From contig NC_081410.1 in NCBI RefSeq assembly GCF_030272615.1, positions 144,508,349 to 144,572,348 of the forward strand: a stretch of DNA of 64,000 bases. The letters are read 5' to 3'. Positions 21,804 to 35,447 of this stretch are shown piece after piece; the first letter of the stretch is position 1, and each line of letters opens with the position of its first letter. Both the position numbers and the translations under genes were made by a program. Origin of the DNA: Cryptomeria japonica (taxonomy: Eukaryota > Streptophyta > Pinopsida > Cupressales > Cupressaceae). The notes below the pieces were generated by a model, which was given only the letters and a program-made list of their open reading frames with translations, made no database searches and was not told the origin of the DNA.

Positions 21804-24800
21804 ATGGGTAGAAAGAATAAATGGGAATCACTTATCAAGCTAGATGTGCAAGACATCTCCAACGAGGGAAATAATTTCTCAAGTGAAGACCTTGAATGGA
21901 CACCAATTGGAGATGATAATAACCGACATATAGACTTATGTGTTGCTATCCCTTTTGAGAGACTCTCTCACTTTGTCCAAGGAGAAGGTTTATTGGATGA
22001 CACTGAGACACAATTTGTAATTAAAAAGCATAAAGTGTACAATTTGATAGAACCTAATGACCACGCCACCAAGATGTATTTAAGGTTTGTTTAGATTTAA
22101 TAAATTAATTAAGCACATCACCTTTTATATTTGTCATTAATTATATCAATTAATATATATTTTGTACATGTATAAACAGTTATCATTGTGCTTATGGGCC
22201 TAAGGATAGAAGAAATAAACCTGAAAACAATCTTGAAAAAATGCAAAGGATACGAAGGTTTACTCAAAAAAGGGGTTGTCAAGCCCACTTTTATGTTAAG
22301 GTTATGTATGGTAGACCAAATGTTGCAATCATCACATATAATGAGTTTAGCCATCAAGATGCTAATGGTGAATTTTGTCATGGAAAGGATGACCCTTCTG
22401 GTGATCCAAGAAGTAGTGTTGCACCAAGATTATCAAATGAATGCAAATCATATATTGAATCCTTATTGTTGATGGGTGTGTCAATTGACACAATATGTGA
22501 ACAACACTATTTGGATCGTGGTTTGACAAAGTTGATGAATAAGAGGGACACATGCTTGTTGAGGAAGGATGTATTGAATGCATGGAAAAGAGTACGCTCT
22601 CTTCGATCACAAAAAAATGAAGATGATGCAAAAAGTGTATGTTTGTGGCATGAAGAGGAGAAAGATAACTTCTTCTACTATAAAACACCAAACAATGAGG
22701 AAAATGTTCCATTTATCATAGGCATTCAAACACCATGGATGCGGGAGATGATGGTGAAACATTCACATAACTCAATTATTGCAATGGATTCCACATTTTC
22801 AACAAACAAATATGGGGTAAGTAGAACCATATTAATTGTATTTGTGGATCTTAATTTAGTTAGTGGTCTATTTTATCTAAAAAATTACTTATCAATGGTT
22901 TATTCATGTGTAGTATCAATTATATTCCTTGCTCGTATTTGATGAACAAGAGGCTGGTGTGCCTGTTGCATGGGCCATATCTTCAAGAAATAAAGTTGAA
23001 GATATAAATGAATGGTTGATGGAGGTTTACAAGAGAGGGAAACAAGATAAAGAAGATTGGCATGTCAATGCATTCATGACAGATGATGCTAGTGCAGAGA
23101 TTGAAGCAATCAGGTTTTATTAGTCTTAGTTTATGTTTATGAGATTGTAATTTCTTAATATTTAGTTTATCAAAATTTATATTCCCTAATTTTCAACATT
23201 AACTAGTTTCAATTTAACAATTAATCTTGTTAAAATCCCACTTATAAACTTTGATGATGTAACTTGTAGGTTATCCTTTGATTGTCAAGTATTGTTATGC
23301 ATTTGGCATGTATGTAGGGCATGGTTGAAGAATGTGTATAGGTAAGTCAATCTTTAATTAAAACATATGGTAAATTACACGCGTCAACTTCATAATTTGA
23401 TCTTCTATTATGTAATCCAGGTATGTTAGTAATAAGGATGTTGCAACACATATATTTGATAGATTGGGTGAGATAATGTATGAAATAAGTGATGATCAAG
23501 GCATCACTACTCAATCGATCAAAAATTTTATGGAGGAATTCAAAGAAGAGAAGAAATTTATTGATTACTTTCAAAATACTTGGTGTCATGATGAGAGTCG
23601 TATTGGTAAGATAATCAAGTTATCAATTATTGTTTGTATACATTTTCATAATTTAAGTTGTTTTTTGTATATGCTAAGACTTCATTATGTTTGTTTGTAT
23701 AGCAATGTGGGCAAAACATTTTTGAAACTTCTCTCATGCAAATCAAGAAACCAATGCTTCTATAGAGTCATACCACTCCCACATTAAGAGTCACTATTTA
23801 AGTGATCGTTCTAAGAAATGCACAAGGAGAATGGATTGGCTTATTCATACACTTCTTCATAGAGTAGAACCATTCTACAAAAATAAAAGATATTTGCAGT
23901 TATCTGGATTCCTCACAAACTTCAAAAAGGAAAGATATTACATAACTGCTCTAGAGAGATCAAAAAATATAGCAGATGCAAATTGTTTTCTATATGATCT
24001 CCTCCCTAACACATATAGGATAAGAAGCCAAACAATTCCAACAAAATGGTATTTTGTTAGGAAATTTGAACCAAATTTGCATGTGTGTGATTGTGATTGG
24101 GCAAAAAGAGGAAACACATGCAAACATGTGTTGAAGGTCTTAGATATTCTAAAGAGAAACAAACCAAATGAGCAAGACCAGGTTGTTGGTAAGTGTCATT
24201 TCATATTTAAGTTTAATATTTATATTTTTAATTATTATAATTTTTTTTCAATACTAACTAAATTAATCTTATTGAATTGTAGATGATGTTACTCCACTGG
24301 TTGATGATAGTGATGAAGTTAGAGGGAATTCTAGTCATGAAATTGACATCATTGGTAATGTTGATATGATGTTTATAATTAAGTATAAAATGATTTTTTG
24401 ATTCATATCATTGATTAATTCTTATTTCAATTGTAGATGGTTGCATACCCTCAGAAGATCAAGATGTGCATGGGGTTGTCGTTGGTGAAGCTCAAAGAAC
24501 TGGTAATTCTTAAAAGCATCATTTTATAATGAAATATGCGTTGTTTTTAAATATTTTTTGACTTAATCACTATTATTTCTATTACAGATGGTTGGATATC
24601 ATCTAATACTTCTAATGATGGATTTCAAAGTTCCATTGATTATTTAAATTCATTGCTCCAAAATTTACCGACCAGTGAAGATGAAAAAAACATTTTTAGT
24701 CAGTGTGTTGAGAGGTTTAGAAAAGATATCAATGCATCTCTTGCTTCATCTTCCAAATTTAGATCAATCCCTGGCTCAGAGAACATGTCTATTAGACGAA

Positions 24801-26086
24801 TATCACCATGGTTTAGTCCAACCAAAATGCACAAACGTCATTCTATTCATCAAAGACGTAATGCCATATCTGAAAACTTAAATGAAAGAGTTGAGGAGCA
24901 TGAAACTTTTCTATTCCCCTCTACAAGATGTAGAAAACAAAAGAAAAAAAAGGTCACCAATCGCTCAGGCATAGCAATACAAGAAGAAAGAGATATTATC
25001 ATGCAGCAAGGTGAGTACATTTATTCATAGGTATTTGAGTAATTCACATATCAATACTTCTTATTTTTATTTCATATGTTAAACATATGTTTATTATAGG
25101 TTTGAATGATCAAGAAAGTACTCGACGACGTCGATTGCCTTTCTCCATTGATCTAAACCAAATGCTAACTGATGAAATACAAGCTGTAGATAGTAAGTTA
25201 GTCAATATTAAACATTTTTATTAATTTTTATTGAAAAATACTCAATTCCTATCTCTAACCATTTTTTTGTACTTAATTAAATAAAAAGATACAATTTCTA
25301 GAGATCAACCATCAATGCTTAGTATTATTTCAGCTCAAACATTTCAACAAACTGTTGCAGGTAATTATGAATTTTAATATTGTTTAGATTAATTACGTAA
25401 TGTGATTTTATACTTGAGCATTTTATCTAAGTTGATGTGTTACATGTGTACTTCAATGCAATTTCAGGTGATAAAGAAAAAGATCAACAACATATGCTGC
25501 CCTTTTCTATTGATCTTAACCAGACATCAATGACAATGGATGCAATACAAACTAGATATGGTCACAAAATTATTAAATAAAAACAATCAATTTTGTGTCT
25601 TTAGTTTGTAATTAATTTTATCTAAGCTGATGTGTTGAATGTGCTTGTTATTGCAGCATTAAAAGATCATCAAAAAAATCAAGAATATATGGTACCGATT
25701 TCTGTTGATCCTGAGAAGACAACAACAACAATAGTTGATGCCATGCAAGCTAGAGATGGTAATGAAATTGTGAAGTGAACTTCATTAATTTTCAGTCTTT
25801 AATATATAAATTAATTTTATACGTGATATATTAATGTGAATGTTATTGCAACTTTAGATGGCCAACAAAACTCTCAAAAAAACATGCAACCATTTTCTAT
25901 TGATCTTAATCAAATGATGACAATAATGGACACAATGCAAAGCAGAAACGGTAAGTAAATTATGAAATGAACTTCAATCAAATTTGAGTCTTCAATTTGA
26001 AAATTAATCTTATAATGTCCTCATATGTATTTTCAGGTGTTGATGATATTCATATGGAGGATCATGATCAACACTTTTTTGGTTAA
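21804..26086 (+). CDS. MULE transposase (MURA-like), 15 exons, one in-frame stop
   Basis: Exons inferred from GT/AG sites and frame: 21804-22084, 22180-22816, 22914-23113, 23270-23341, 23421-23605, 23703-24188, 24283-24354, 24437-24502, 24588-25010, 25100-25192, 25289-25360, 25468-25560, 25657-25758, 25858-25950, 26037-26086. Domains in order: an N-terminal Cys/His region (YHCAYG...RGCQAHF); the MULE DDE core with first Asp in IIAMDSTFSTNKYG, then LVFDEQEAGVPVAWAISS, second Asp in FMTDDASAEIEAI, the CxxH of LLCIWHVCRAW, and the Glu in NASIESYHSHIK; a SWIM zinc finger CDCDWAKRGNTCKH near 24090-24126; then a low-complexity C-terminus with repeated DLN exons. It cuts and pastes DNA at the TIRs. 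A TGA at 23723-23725, just before the catalytic Glu, would truncate it; TGG is the likely ancestor. The ATG at 21804 is the first in the exon. No second MULE gene (mudrB-like) was seen. Confidence 0.88.
23723..23725 (+). other. Nonsense codon in the transposase
   Basis: TGA in frame in exon 6 (AKHF-stop-NFSHANQE). The reading frame before and after is intact, and the residues on both sides match the MULE family, so this is a point mutation and not a misplaced exon border. Confidence 0.75.
25100..26036 (+). repeat. Tandemly duplicated exon-intron units encoding a DLN motif
   Basis: Exons at 25100, 25468, 25657 and 25858 (93, 93, 102 and 93 bp, all multiples of three and phase-compatible) each encode an acidic/Gln-rich lead, then LPFSIDLNQ, LPFSIDLNQ, VPISVDPEK and QPFSIDLNQ, then a D-x-x-Q tail (MDAIQTR, VDAMQAR, MDTMQSR). 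The introns after the last three are also similar to each other, so whole exon-intron blocks of about 180-200 bp were duplicated. Confidence 0.75.
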
Positions 26087-28179
<2,093 letters not shown>

Positions 28180-28555
28180 TGCAACAGGTTAAAAAAACGA
28201 TTAAGAAAATGTGAAAGTAATATTAAAAAAAAAAGAGAAAGTGAAAGCCGATGAAAAATTAACCTATTTCTTTTGCACATATCGGAAGCTGTTAATTTAA
28301 AAGGGTTTCTGAGTATACCACAGTCACAACCGTATGAAACCACAAAATGGAACGACACACAGGCGGAGGGGGTAAATCCGGAATCTGCAGGAAAAAGGGA
28401 AATCCGGACCGGCAGAGGTGTGGCGAGCGGTTTGAGGCGACATCCTTTCACGGGCACCTTTCACGCAGGCGGGCAGACACGAACGCGGAGGGGCACGGAC
28501 CGAGGAAGCACGACTATCCAGGCGGTGCAAATTTTCCCCTGGATAGCCAGTGCCC
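28180..28555 (-). repeat. MULE terminal inverted repeat, right (376 bp)
   Basis: Reverse complement of 14774-15149. Compared with the left TIR it has T or A at several positions where the left keeps C or G, consistent with deamination of methylated cytosines. Confidence 0.92.
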
Positions 28556-28562
28556 TAATTAT
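28556..28562. repeat. Target-site duplication, right copy
   Basis: TAATTAT, identical to 14767-14773. The inferred empty site is AGGGGC-TAATTAT-GCTGGC. Confidence 0.8.
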
Positions 28563-29660
28563 GCTGGCACAACATCCATTTATTGTCTAGGTTAGTCTGA
28601 GAGTAGGGTACTCCCATTATCTCCTAATCTATAGGTATTGGTATGAAATCAATAGTGTTCTTTAATTGCGACAGAGAAAGGTTAGTCTGAGAGTAGGGTA
28701 CACCCATTATCTCTGAATCTATAGGTATTGGTATGGAATCAATAGTGTTATTGAGGACCTTTCTCTATCACAATTAAAGAACTTACAATTGTCATTGGTG
28801 GGGTGTTGGCAAATTGAATATATTCTATGCGTAACATGGGTGGGTGGGAACTATAGGATTAGAATAGTAGGGCCAAGTAGGCATGTTAAATATAAAATCT
28901 AAACCACCCTACCCCTACTATTGAAAGGGGAAATGGGGCATGTAACAACGACAACTTTATTGACGACCCTAAGCAATTATGGTTGGTCTCGACCCCCCGC
29001 CAAATTTTGTGAAGCGGACCCTACTATGGAACAAGGGGTTCAAAACTGGGCCCCTACTATTCACCAGGGCGCAAAACAATGGACCCTACTATGGAACAAG
29101 GGCAATTGGCTCCTTAAAATTATGTTCAGATAATAAATGCAAAGCAACAGATATTTTAAGGGGATCAATGGATAATTTAGTTTTTAGCAGGAAACCTTAC
29201 TATGGGGCTAGAGTAACAATTCTAGTTTTTGCTATAATAATTCGAGTCTTGACTGCTTACCCTAGCAAGCTTATTAATCTATCATTAATAAGATTGCTAG
29301 AATATACTAATAGTAGGGGCATTAGTACAATCATTATCTTCATATCCAGATTTATTTAACCATATCTCTGGACCCATATGTTACAGATCACTTTTATAAT
29401 TCAAAAGAACTTTGAATTGATAAATTATTAATGAATCTTTAATAAATTATATCTCTAGATGAGATTTACCCATAGAGAAAAGATTTTTTTATTAATGATC
29501 CATACAAAGTATTCTTTGTTTTATTTCAAACATATTTTTTATAATGAAAATACAATAAGAGAAGCTAATTCGCTCGAATAGTATGAAAAATGGATTTATC
29601 TTGTCTGGATAATTTTCATAATCTTGATGATTTCGCAGTATAGTAATCGAGACATTTTCA
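28563..29660. other. Unassigned sequence right of the MULE
   Basis: No recognised gene. It contains the duplication at 28589-28750 and a cluster of CCCTACTAT motifs at 28910-29110, twice extended to GGACCCTACTATGGAACAAGG (29018 and 29080). The frames at 28921-29359 read through these motifs and show no domain. Confidence 0.35.
28589..28783. repeat. 70-bp direct duplication with inverted flank
   Basis: GGTTAGTCTGAGAGTAGGGT starts two copies (28589 and 28679) of a 70-bp unit differing at about five bases. The linker between them (GTTCTTTAATTGCGACAGAGAAAGG, 28656-28682) recurs as its near reverse complement at 28756-28783. Confidence 0.65.
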
Positions 29661-29813
29661 TTATCCAAAACTTCCTATAATCTTTAATTGATTTTGTGCT
29701 TCGATATAATTTCTTGGAGAAAGCACTATAGCTTGTTTCCAATACTCAACATTTTCACCAAACCAAGCTTCCGCAATTTGAGGATCTCCCTGTTGAATGG
29801 CTTGTTCTCCTCA
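29661..29813 (-). pseudogene. ycf3: Plastid ycf3 exon 3 copy (NUPT)
   Basis: On the minus strand the frame encodes [37 protein letters not shown] and a stop at 29661-29663. This is the C-terminal tetratricopeptide part of Ycf3, a photosystem I assembly factor (pafI). It is preceded by the 3' end of the group II intron that interrupts ycf3. The codon just before GEQ is TGA where plastids have CGA, another C-to-T change. Exons 1 and 2 are absent. Confidence 0.85.
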
Positions 29814-29851
29814 CTTGGGATAGATCAACGTCTAAATTTTTTCTTCCCTTA

Positions 29852-29887
29852 GAATCATACTTGAGAGAATCCTACCTCATACGACTC
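29852..29887 (-). ncRNA. Group II intron domain V (ycf3 intron 2 remnant)
   Basis: The minus strand reads GAGTCGTATGAGG...CTCAAGTATGATTC, the 34-36-nt domain V hairpin of plastid group II introns with C-to-T changes in the normal GAGCCGTATGAGG and GTACGGTTC. Domain VI and exon 3 follow toward 29813. Non-functional remnant. Confidence 0.7.
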
Positions 29888-30724
29888 AATTAACTATTCT
29901 TTAGTCCTTTACCCAAACTTCCAAAATAGGAGAAATACGTTCAGGTTAACCAAAAGAACAAAATGGGTCAATGACATGAGTTTCAAACTTCACTTTTGAT
30001 AAATGATCAGGTTATCTCCTTTCTTCCACCCTAGAAAAGATGAAGTATTAGAAATAAAGATATATACTTTTGTGCCTTTATTCATAGCACAATAAATATT
30101 CATCATTGAGCCTTACTATGTAACAATGAAGTTGTGAACATCAGGGTACAAGGACCCAAGATGTAAAGATATCTCATTGTAAAGAATAAACACGTAGCAG
30201 GCAAGGAGTGAACCCTCCATTCTGGGAATAACACCAGGGGTTGAGGTATGTGTGGTAGGCACAATCATAGTTATCCTTCATGGGATACTTTCCGAATGAA
30301 TGTACCAATCACTGACACCCACCATAACTATTGCCCGAGAACTTCATTGGTTCACACCACAAATAACAAACAAAGAAAAAGATCATGTTCATCACGACTT
30401 CTCTAGTCACTTGTGTACATCCTTGAGTAGCATAGTAACATGATTTATTACCAATTGATAAAAAGATAAAGACCAACTAGGACAAAATCCGGTAGCCATA
30501 CTTATCTGTGTCTTCATTTGATTGCCTAATGTGATGGCTGATAATGTCTGGTTTCAGAAATAATCACTTGATAAAGATAGTTGATACAATTGATAAGACA
30601 ACTTGATTGCAGATGTTTGACAATATAGTTTTATCCTTTCCAAACTTCGTGTGAATTGTTTGTTGGATATCTCCTAGGGTGTTTGATTCTTGCGAGACAT
30701 TTTATTGCAAGTTTTTGATGTTCA
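29888..30724. other. Unassigned; left part probably more ycf3 intron
   Basis: The first 50-100 bp continue the ycf3 intron. The rest, to the AT-rich palindrome edge at about 30725, has no recognised content. Confidence 0.35.
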
Positions 30725-31125
30725 TATATAATATATTATATAATTTATATAATATATGATATATTATATATTATATTATACATGTAATAATATATAATAT
30801 ATAATACATAATATATTATTTAATAAATAATACATAATATATTATATAATATATAATATTGCATATAATATATAATATATAATATTGCATATATTATATA
30901 ATATATAATATATATTATATAATATTAAATTTCAATAATATCAGATATCCAATATGCTTTGGCTTTTGCCATGGCTGGATGTATTGACATCCAAGTCAAA
31001 CAAAAAGCCAACACAAATTTTTAACATTTTCGGGCAAGTGGAGAAAGCAATTTTTTTTCATATCACCACTTTTTGACCCTTCATGATCTTGCATAGACCT
31101 GTGAATTAGAAATTAATGAAAGAGT

Positions 31126-31500
31126 TGTTACAAGGTGTGTGCCATTGGTCTCCTTGTGCTGTGCAGTGCAACGCTCGGGTTTGTGACATGTCTTAACTGC
31201 CTCCTATGGATTCTATAAGTCTAGTGGTTGTATCGAGCATTAACAGGTCGATCTTTTGGTGCAACGACAACCACACTTCTAACAAGTTTTATCAGAGCCT
31301 GGGTCACAAGTTGAAACCCCTTCGCTTGCGTTGGGGGGGATTGTTGCAAGGTGTGTGCCCTTGGTCTCTTTGTGTTGTGCAACAAAATGCTTGGGTTTGT
31401 GATATGGATTAACTGCTTCCTATGGATTTTATAAGTCTAGTGGTTGTATCGAGCATTAACAAGTCGACCTTTTGGTGCAACGACAACAATACTCCTAACA
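31126..31500 (+). mobile_element. TRIM-type miniature LTR retrotransposon, 375 bp
   Basis: Two 159-bp LTRs (31126-31284 and 31342-31500), each starting TGTT(A/G)CAAGGTGTGTGCC and ending CTAACA, surround a 57-bp interior. The interior has TATCAGAGCCTGGG, a match to the initiator-methionine tRNA primer site, a few bases after the first LTR. TTGGGGGGGA, a polypurine tract, lies directly before the second LTR. AGAGT flanks both sides (31121-31125, 31501-31505), a 5-bp target duplication. There is no coding capacity, so it must move with proteins from autonomous elements. The right palindrome arm has the uninterrupted site at 50561-50565. Confidence 0.9.
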
Positions 31501-31505
31501 AGAGT

Positions 31506-34500
31506 ACATAGATGATTTCTATAAGATGATCATAAGAAGTGGGGTATGGATAGTTGGATCTGATAGCAATGAGGCATGATTTCTATTTCAGCTATGATGA
31601 TTATTTTTCCATAATTATTGATGCATAATTGTCACCATTGGATTGAGTGTTTGTGTTTTAAGATATCAATTTGAGGAATTATGCTTGTATGTGATAATTC
31701 TAGTGTGGCATTCTCTTTGGATTTTTTCATCTTCGTGCATTGAAATGATAGAGGATGTTCTTTAATTGTATAATATCTAACATGTCTCTTTTTCTCTTCA
31801 ACCACATGTATGCTTTAAACTACTCACTTGTTTTTCCTTTCACTCATTTTTGACTAATTAACTTCAAGGCATGACATAAATGTTTCAATTTACATAGAAA
31901 ATAGGTAATATCAATTTCACATTTGGATTATGTGGCAATCCTTTCCCTTGTTAGATCCATCGTATACTAATCATATAAACTCAAATATTATTTATGATTT
32001 GCATAGAGCATGGAAAGAAATAATTCCTATTTGTTCCACCATTTCCCTACTTGACTTACAATTTCAACATTCTAATTAGGATTGATCACGTTTCTATCTC
32101 TCAATGTGTAATTTCAATATGGAAACTATCCTCCTGCCTTTCTTGATTTTGTGTTCCCCTTATTATTAGCTACTAAATGAGAGGTGGAATCTTTGTACAC
32201 AGTGAAGCTATTTTTAACATGTGAAAAGAGACTAAGCTCATCTATGTTTATTTCATAGTGCAATTACCACTAGGTTGTCACATGTAGTGGATATCAAATG
32301 TATCAAAATATAACATATATTATTTTGTTTCAATTTTAAAATTAATTTCAGGATATGTCTCATGGACTTTAATAAAATATCTAATGCCAAATAGCTATGT
32401 CTCTCTTTAAATTTTGTCTATAAATTTAATCCATATATTTAGTATGCTTTGAGAAAATTGAATGAGATTGTTTTAATGTTTGTGTTTAACTTATTTCTTC
32501 TTATAATTCATTTGTATTATTACATATAATTTGGGTCTTTTATCATGAAGTATAACTTGATACGGGCTTATCAGTGTCCTTATATTTAATTAAATACCTT
32601 GTGGTACTTGATAAATGCTATTCACAATCAAAATCTTTGTTCTATAGATATACTCTAGTCGGAAAACAACATCTACGAGTGAATGAACCTCCCCTCCCAC
32701 AAAATTTAAACCTCTAGCTATAAAAGAATGAATAATTAATTTTTGACGATTTAATTGTTGAATGGTAGATCACATTTATGCTCCATTAAGCATCCATGTA
32801 TAGTAGTTATCCAAATATTAATATTTAATTTTGATACTTTATCTCAAATTAGAAAGCAATACACATTTTTTAAAACCTCTTATAGGAAAATTTTTATAAT
32901 TCATATATTTAGTGTCACATTTGAACATTTGTTTTCACAAAACATGTCGCTTACCAAACACACCCTTCACAACAAATCATAAGGTACCAAAACTCATTTT
33001 TCTATGCACCACTATATATAAGTAAAATACATGCATTTAAAAAATAAATGAAGGAACTCTCGCATATCATAGCAAAGAAGTTGAATGGACTAATGCATGT
33101 GTCACCATTGAGTGAGTGTGCTAAGAATGAGAAAGTATCTATTAGGTCATTAATAATCATCCTTAATAAAAAAGACTACAACCATAAACTACCACACATG
33201 GTTGAAGACAACTCATAACCTTGCCAAGATTTACTAAGAAAATATAAAATTTTCTTATCAATCTAGATAGGCCTCTATCATGAATCTAACAACTAGCAAA
33301 AACACCATAATAGTTGATTTTTCTAAAAAGATTACAATCAATGATGAATTCCAAGGTGAAAATTCTACTTATACACTTGGATGTCATTAACAAATCTTGA
33401 AGGCATTTCTATACACATTGGTTCATGTTGGAAATGTGAGGTTTTGATGAATAGAAGAAACAATAAATTGAGTACAGGTAGAAGGAGAAAAAAAAACCAA
33501 CGTTTTCAAATCTTTAATTGATAGATAAAAGCATAACAAGGATTGAACTTTCATTAAATATTAAAAAAGTAATTAAGAGTGTGTTAGAGGGTGTTTTGTG
33601 GTAGAGGGCGTTTCGGTGATGCCAAACAATGGACAATAGGATACCCAAGACACTTTCTTAATGTTTTCACCTAGGCTTCACATATTAACCTCGCTCAGCT
33701 CACCTAGGCTTCACATATTAACCTCGCTCAATTCAACTCTGCTCCAAGTTGGGATCTTATGAATTTATAGATGACGTAAGTTCTAAATTTCTTTACTCTA
33801 TTGGGGGAAGTATAAGTATCCTATGTGGAACCTTGTCTAGGTCATGGGGAATTCTTTTTCTAGATTTGATAGTTATTTTTCTAGGCACATGGATTTTAAA
33901 ATATTTTGAAGGTTGCCATCACTGCACTATTCCCTTGTCATCAAAATTATCAAGAAAATAAATGATGAGTATAAACACATTTGAATGCAAAAGAATTTTG
34001 TATTGCTAAAGTCTTATTATGTTCTATTTGAATTGCTAGGAATCTTTGTCCAAGATTCCTTATATTGCATACTTGTGGACAATGTTTGTTGATTTTATTT
34101 TGTTTGGATGAGACAATATTGCCAGTAATTCAATAGTAGATTTTTTTGATTGATTACACTAAATCAACAAGTCTTTGAGGTGGTGCAATTGTAGCATGTC
34201 ATAGACGTGAATGACAAGGTGTGCCCACTCACTACTAATGAAGTATCAATGCTACTGTTGTGTGTTGTTTTTAAGATTTAGTATTTTACCACACTTTATA
34301 TATTATAGAGTCCTTCTTACTACTAACATTTTAAATGAAGGTTAATGTAGTATTATTTATAATCATTTATATAATCATATATTCAAAATATATAATATAT
34401 ATCCATCTCAATACTCAAAAAATAAATCGCACAAATTTAAATTAAATATTATAAATATCCTAAAAACTATTAATTTGTTTAAATTAGATATTGATCACTT

Positions 34501-34552
34501 GTTCCTAATTAAAGAAACCTCAAGTATCAATTAATTAATTTAACTTTATTTA
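31506..34552. other. Palindrome arm, AT-rich, no gene recognised
   Basis: 3 kb with only short chance frames. The same sequence is at about 47200-50560 in the right arm, also without conserved open frames. Confidence 0.5.
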
Positions 34553-34790
34553 AATTAATGAAAAAATCAAAATAGCTGTTGAGAGGAGAGTGAGAGCCAC
34601 ATTTCAAATTAAGATTGTTTTTAAATTTGAAATTCAGTTACAGACATTCTTTTAAAATTGCATTATTTAATTTATTTAAATTTGTTTAAATTAATGAAAA
34701 TTTCAAAATAGCCGTTGAGAGGAGAGTGAGAGCAGCATTTCAAATTAAGATTGTGTTTAAATTTGAAATTCCGTTAGAGATATCATCTCT
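34553..34790. repeat. 125-bp tandem duplication, left arm
   Basis: Two copies of a block containing GTTGAGAGGAGAGTGAGAGC and TTTCAAATTAAGATTGT. The right arm also has two copies (46965-47200), so the duplication predates the palindrome. Confidence 0.65.
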
Positions 34791-35447
34791 ATTCCATGCC
34801 TGATGTGTAGAGTTTTGTCCTCTCTTTTTTGTGATTGTCAAATGTTTTGTTCTTTTTCTCTGTTCATTTTTTTTTCAGGTGTTTGTTTTGTTTGGTGGTG
34901 TACAGCGTGCACGCTGGTTTTTCTGTTCATCTTATTCCTAGGTGTTTGTTTTGTTTGGTGGTGTTCAGTGTTTTTTCAAATTTTTTGTTTGTTTTAGTGT
35001 TACATTTTTGTGGCACAACAGAGGAAGAGACAGAACAGAGAAAGAGGCAGAGGCAGAGCAACCAAGGGCAATTTCTTCTTCTTTCAGGTATGTAGAACCT
35101 AATACTGCAATTCAATTTCATCAATTCAAATCAAATTATCTGCAGTCACGACTTGCGCAATGCTATTAAATTAGGTTTACATATTTTCTCCCTCACGATG
35201 CTACTAAATTAGGTTTCGTCCTTTTAAGGGAATTAGCTTTCTTGAATTCCTCCTTTTATTTTGCTCCAGAGGGTAGTAATAGCACAGGCCAGGCCGAGAG
35301 GAGCCGTCTAGTAGGGCGTGGTCGTGCCCTAACAGCTTATTACTTATTTTTTGTTTACATACAACCCTATTTCTAGGGTAGGGTAGCAGTAAGAATTCAG
35401 GGTTTCATCTCCGTGTTGGCCTCTCTGAGAGTTTCTTTATTTATCAG

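Noticed and set aside
34803-35169. Overlapping plus-strand frames rich in Phe, Cys and Val before the TMEM214-like copy
   Set aside because: Translation of T-rich DNA in three phases; no signal or domain beyond hydrophobicity.
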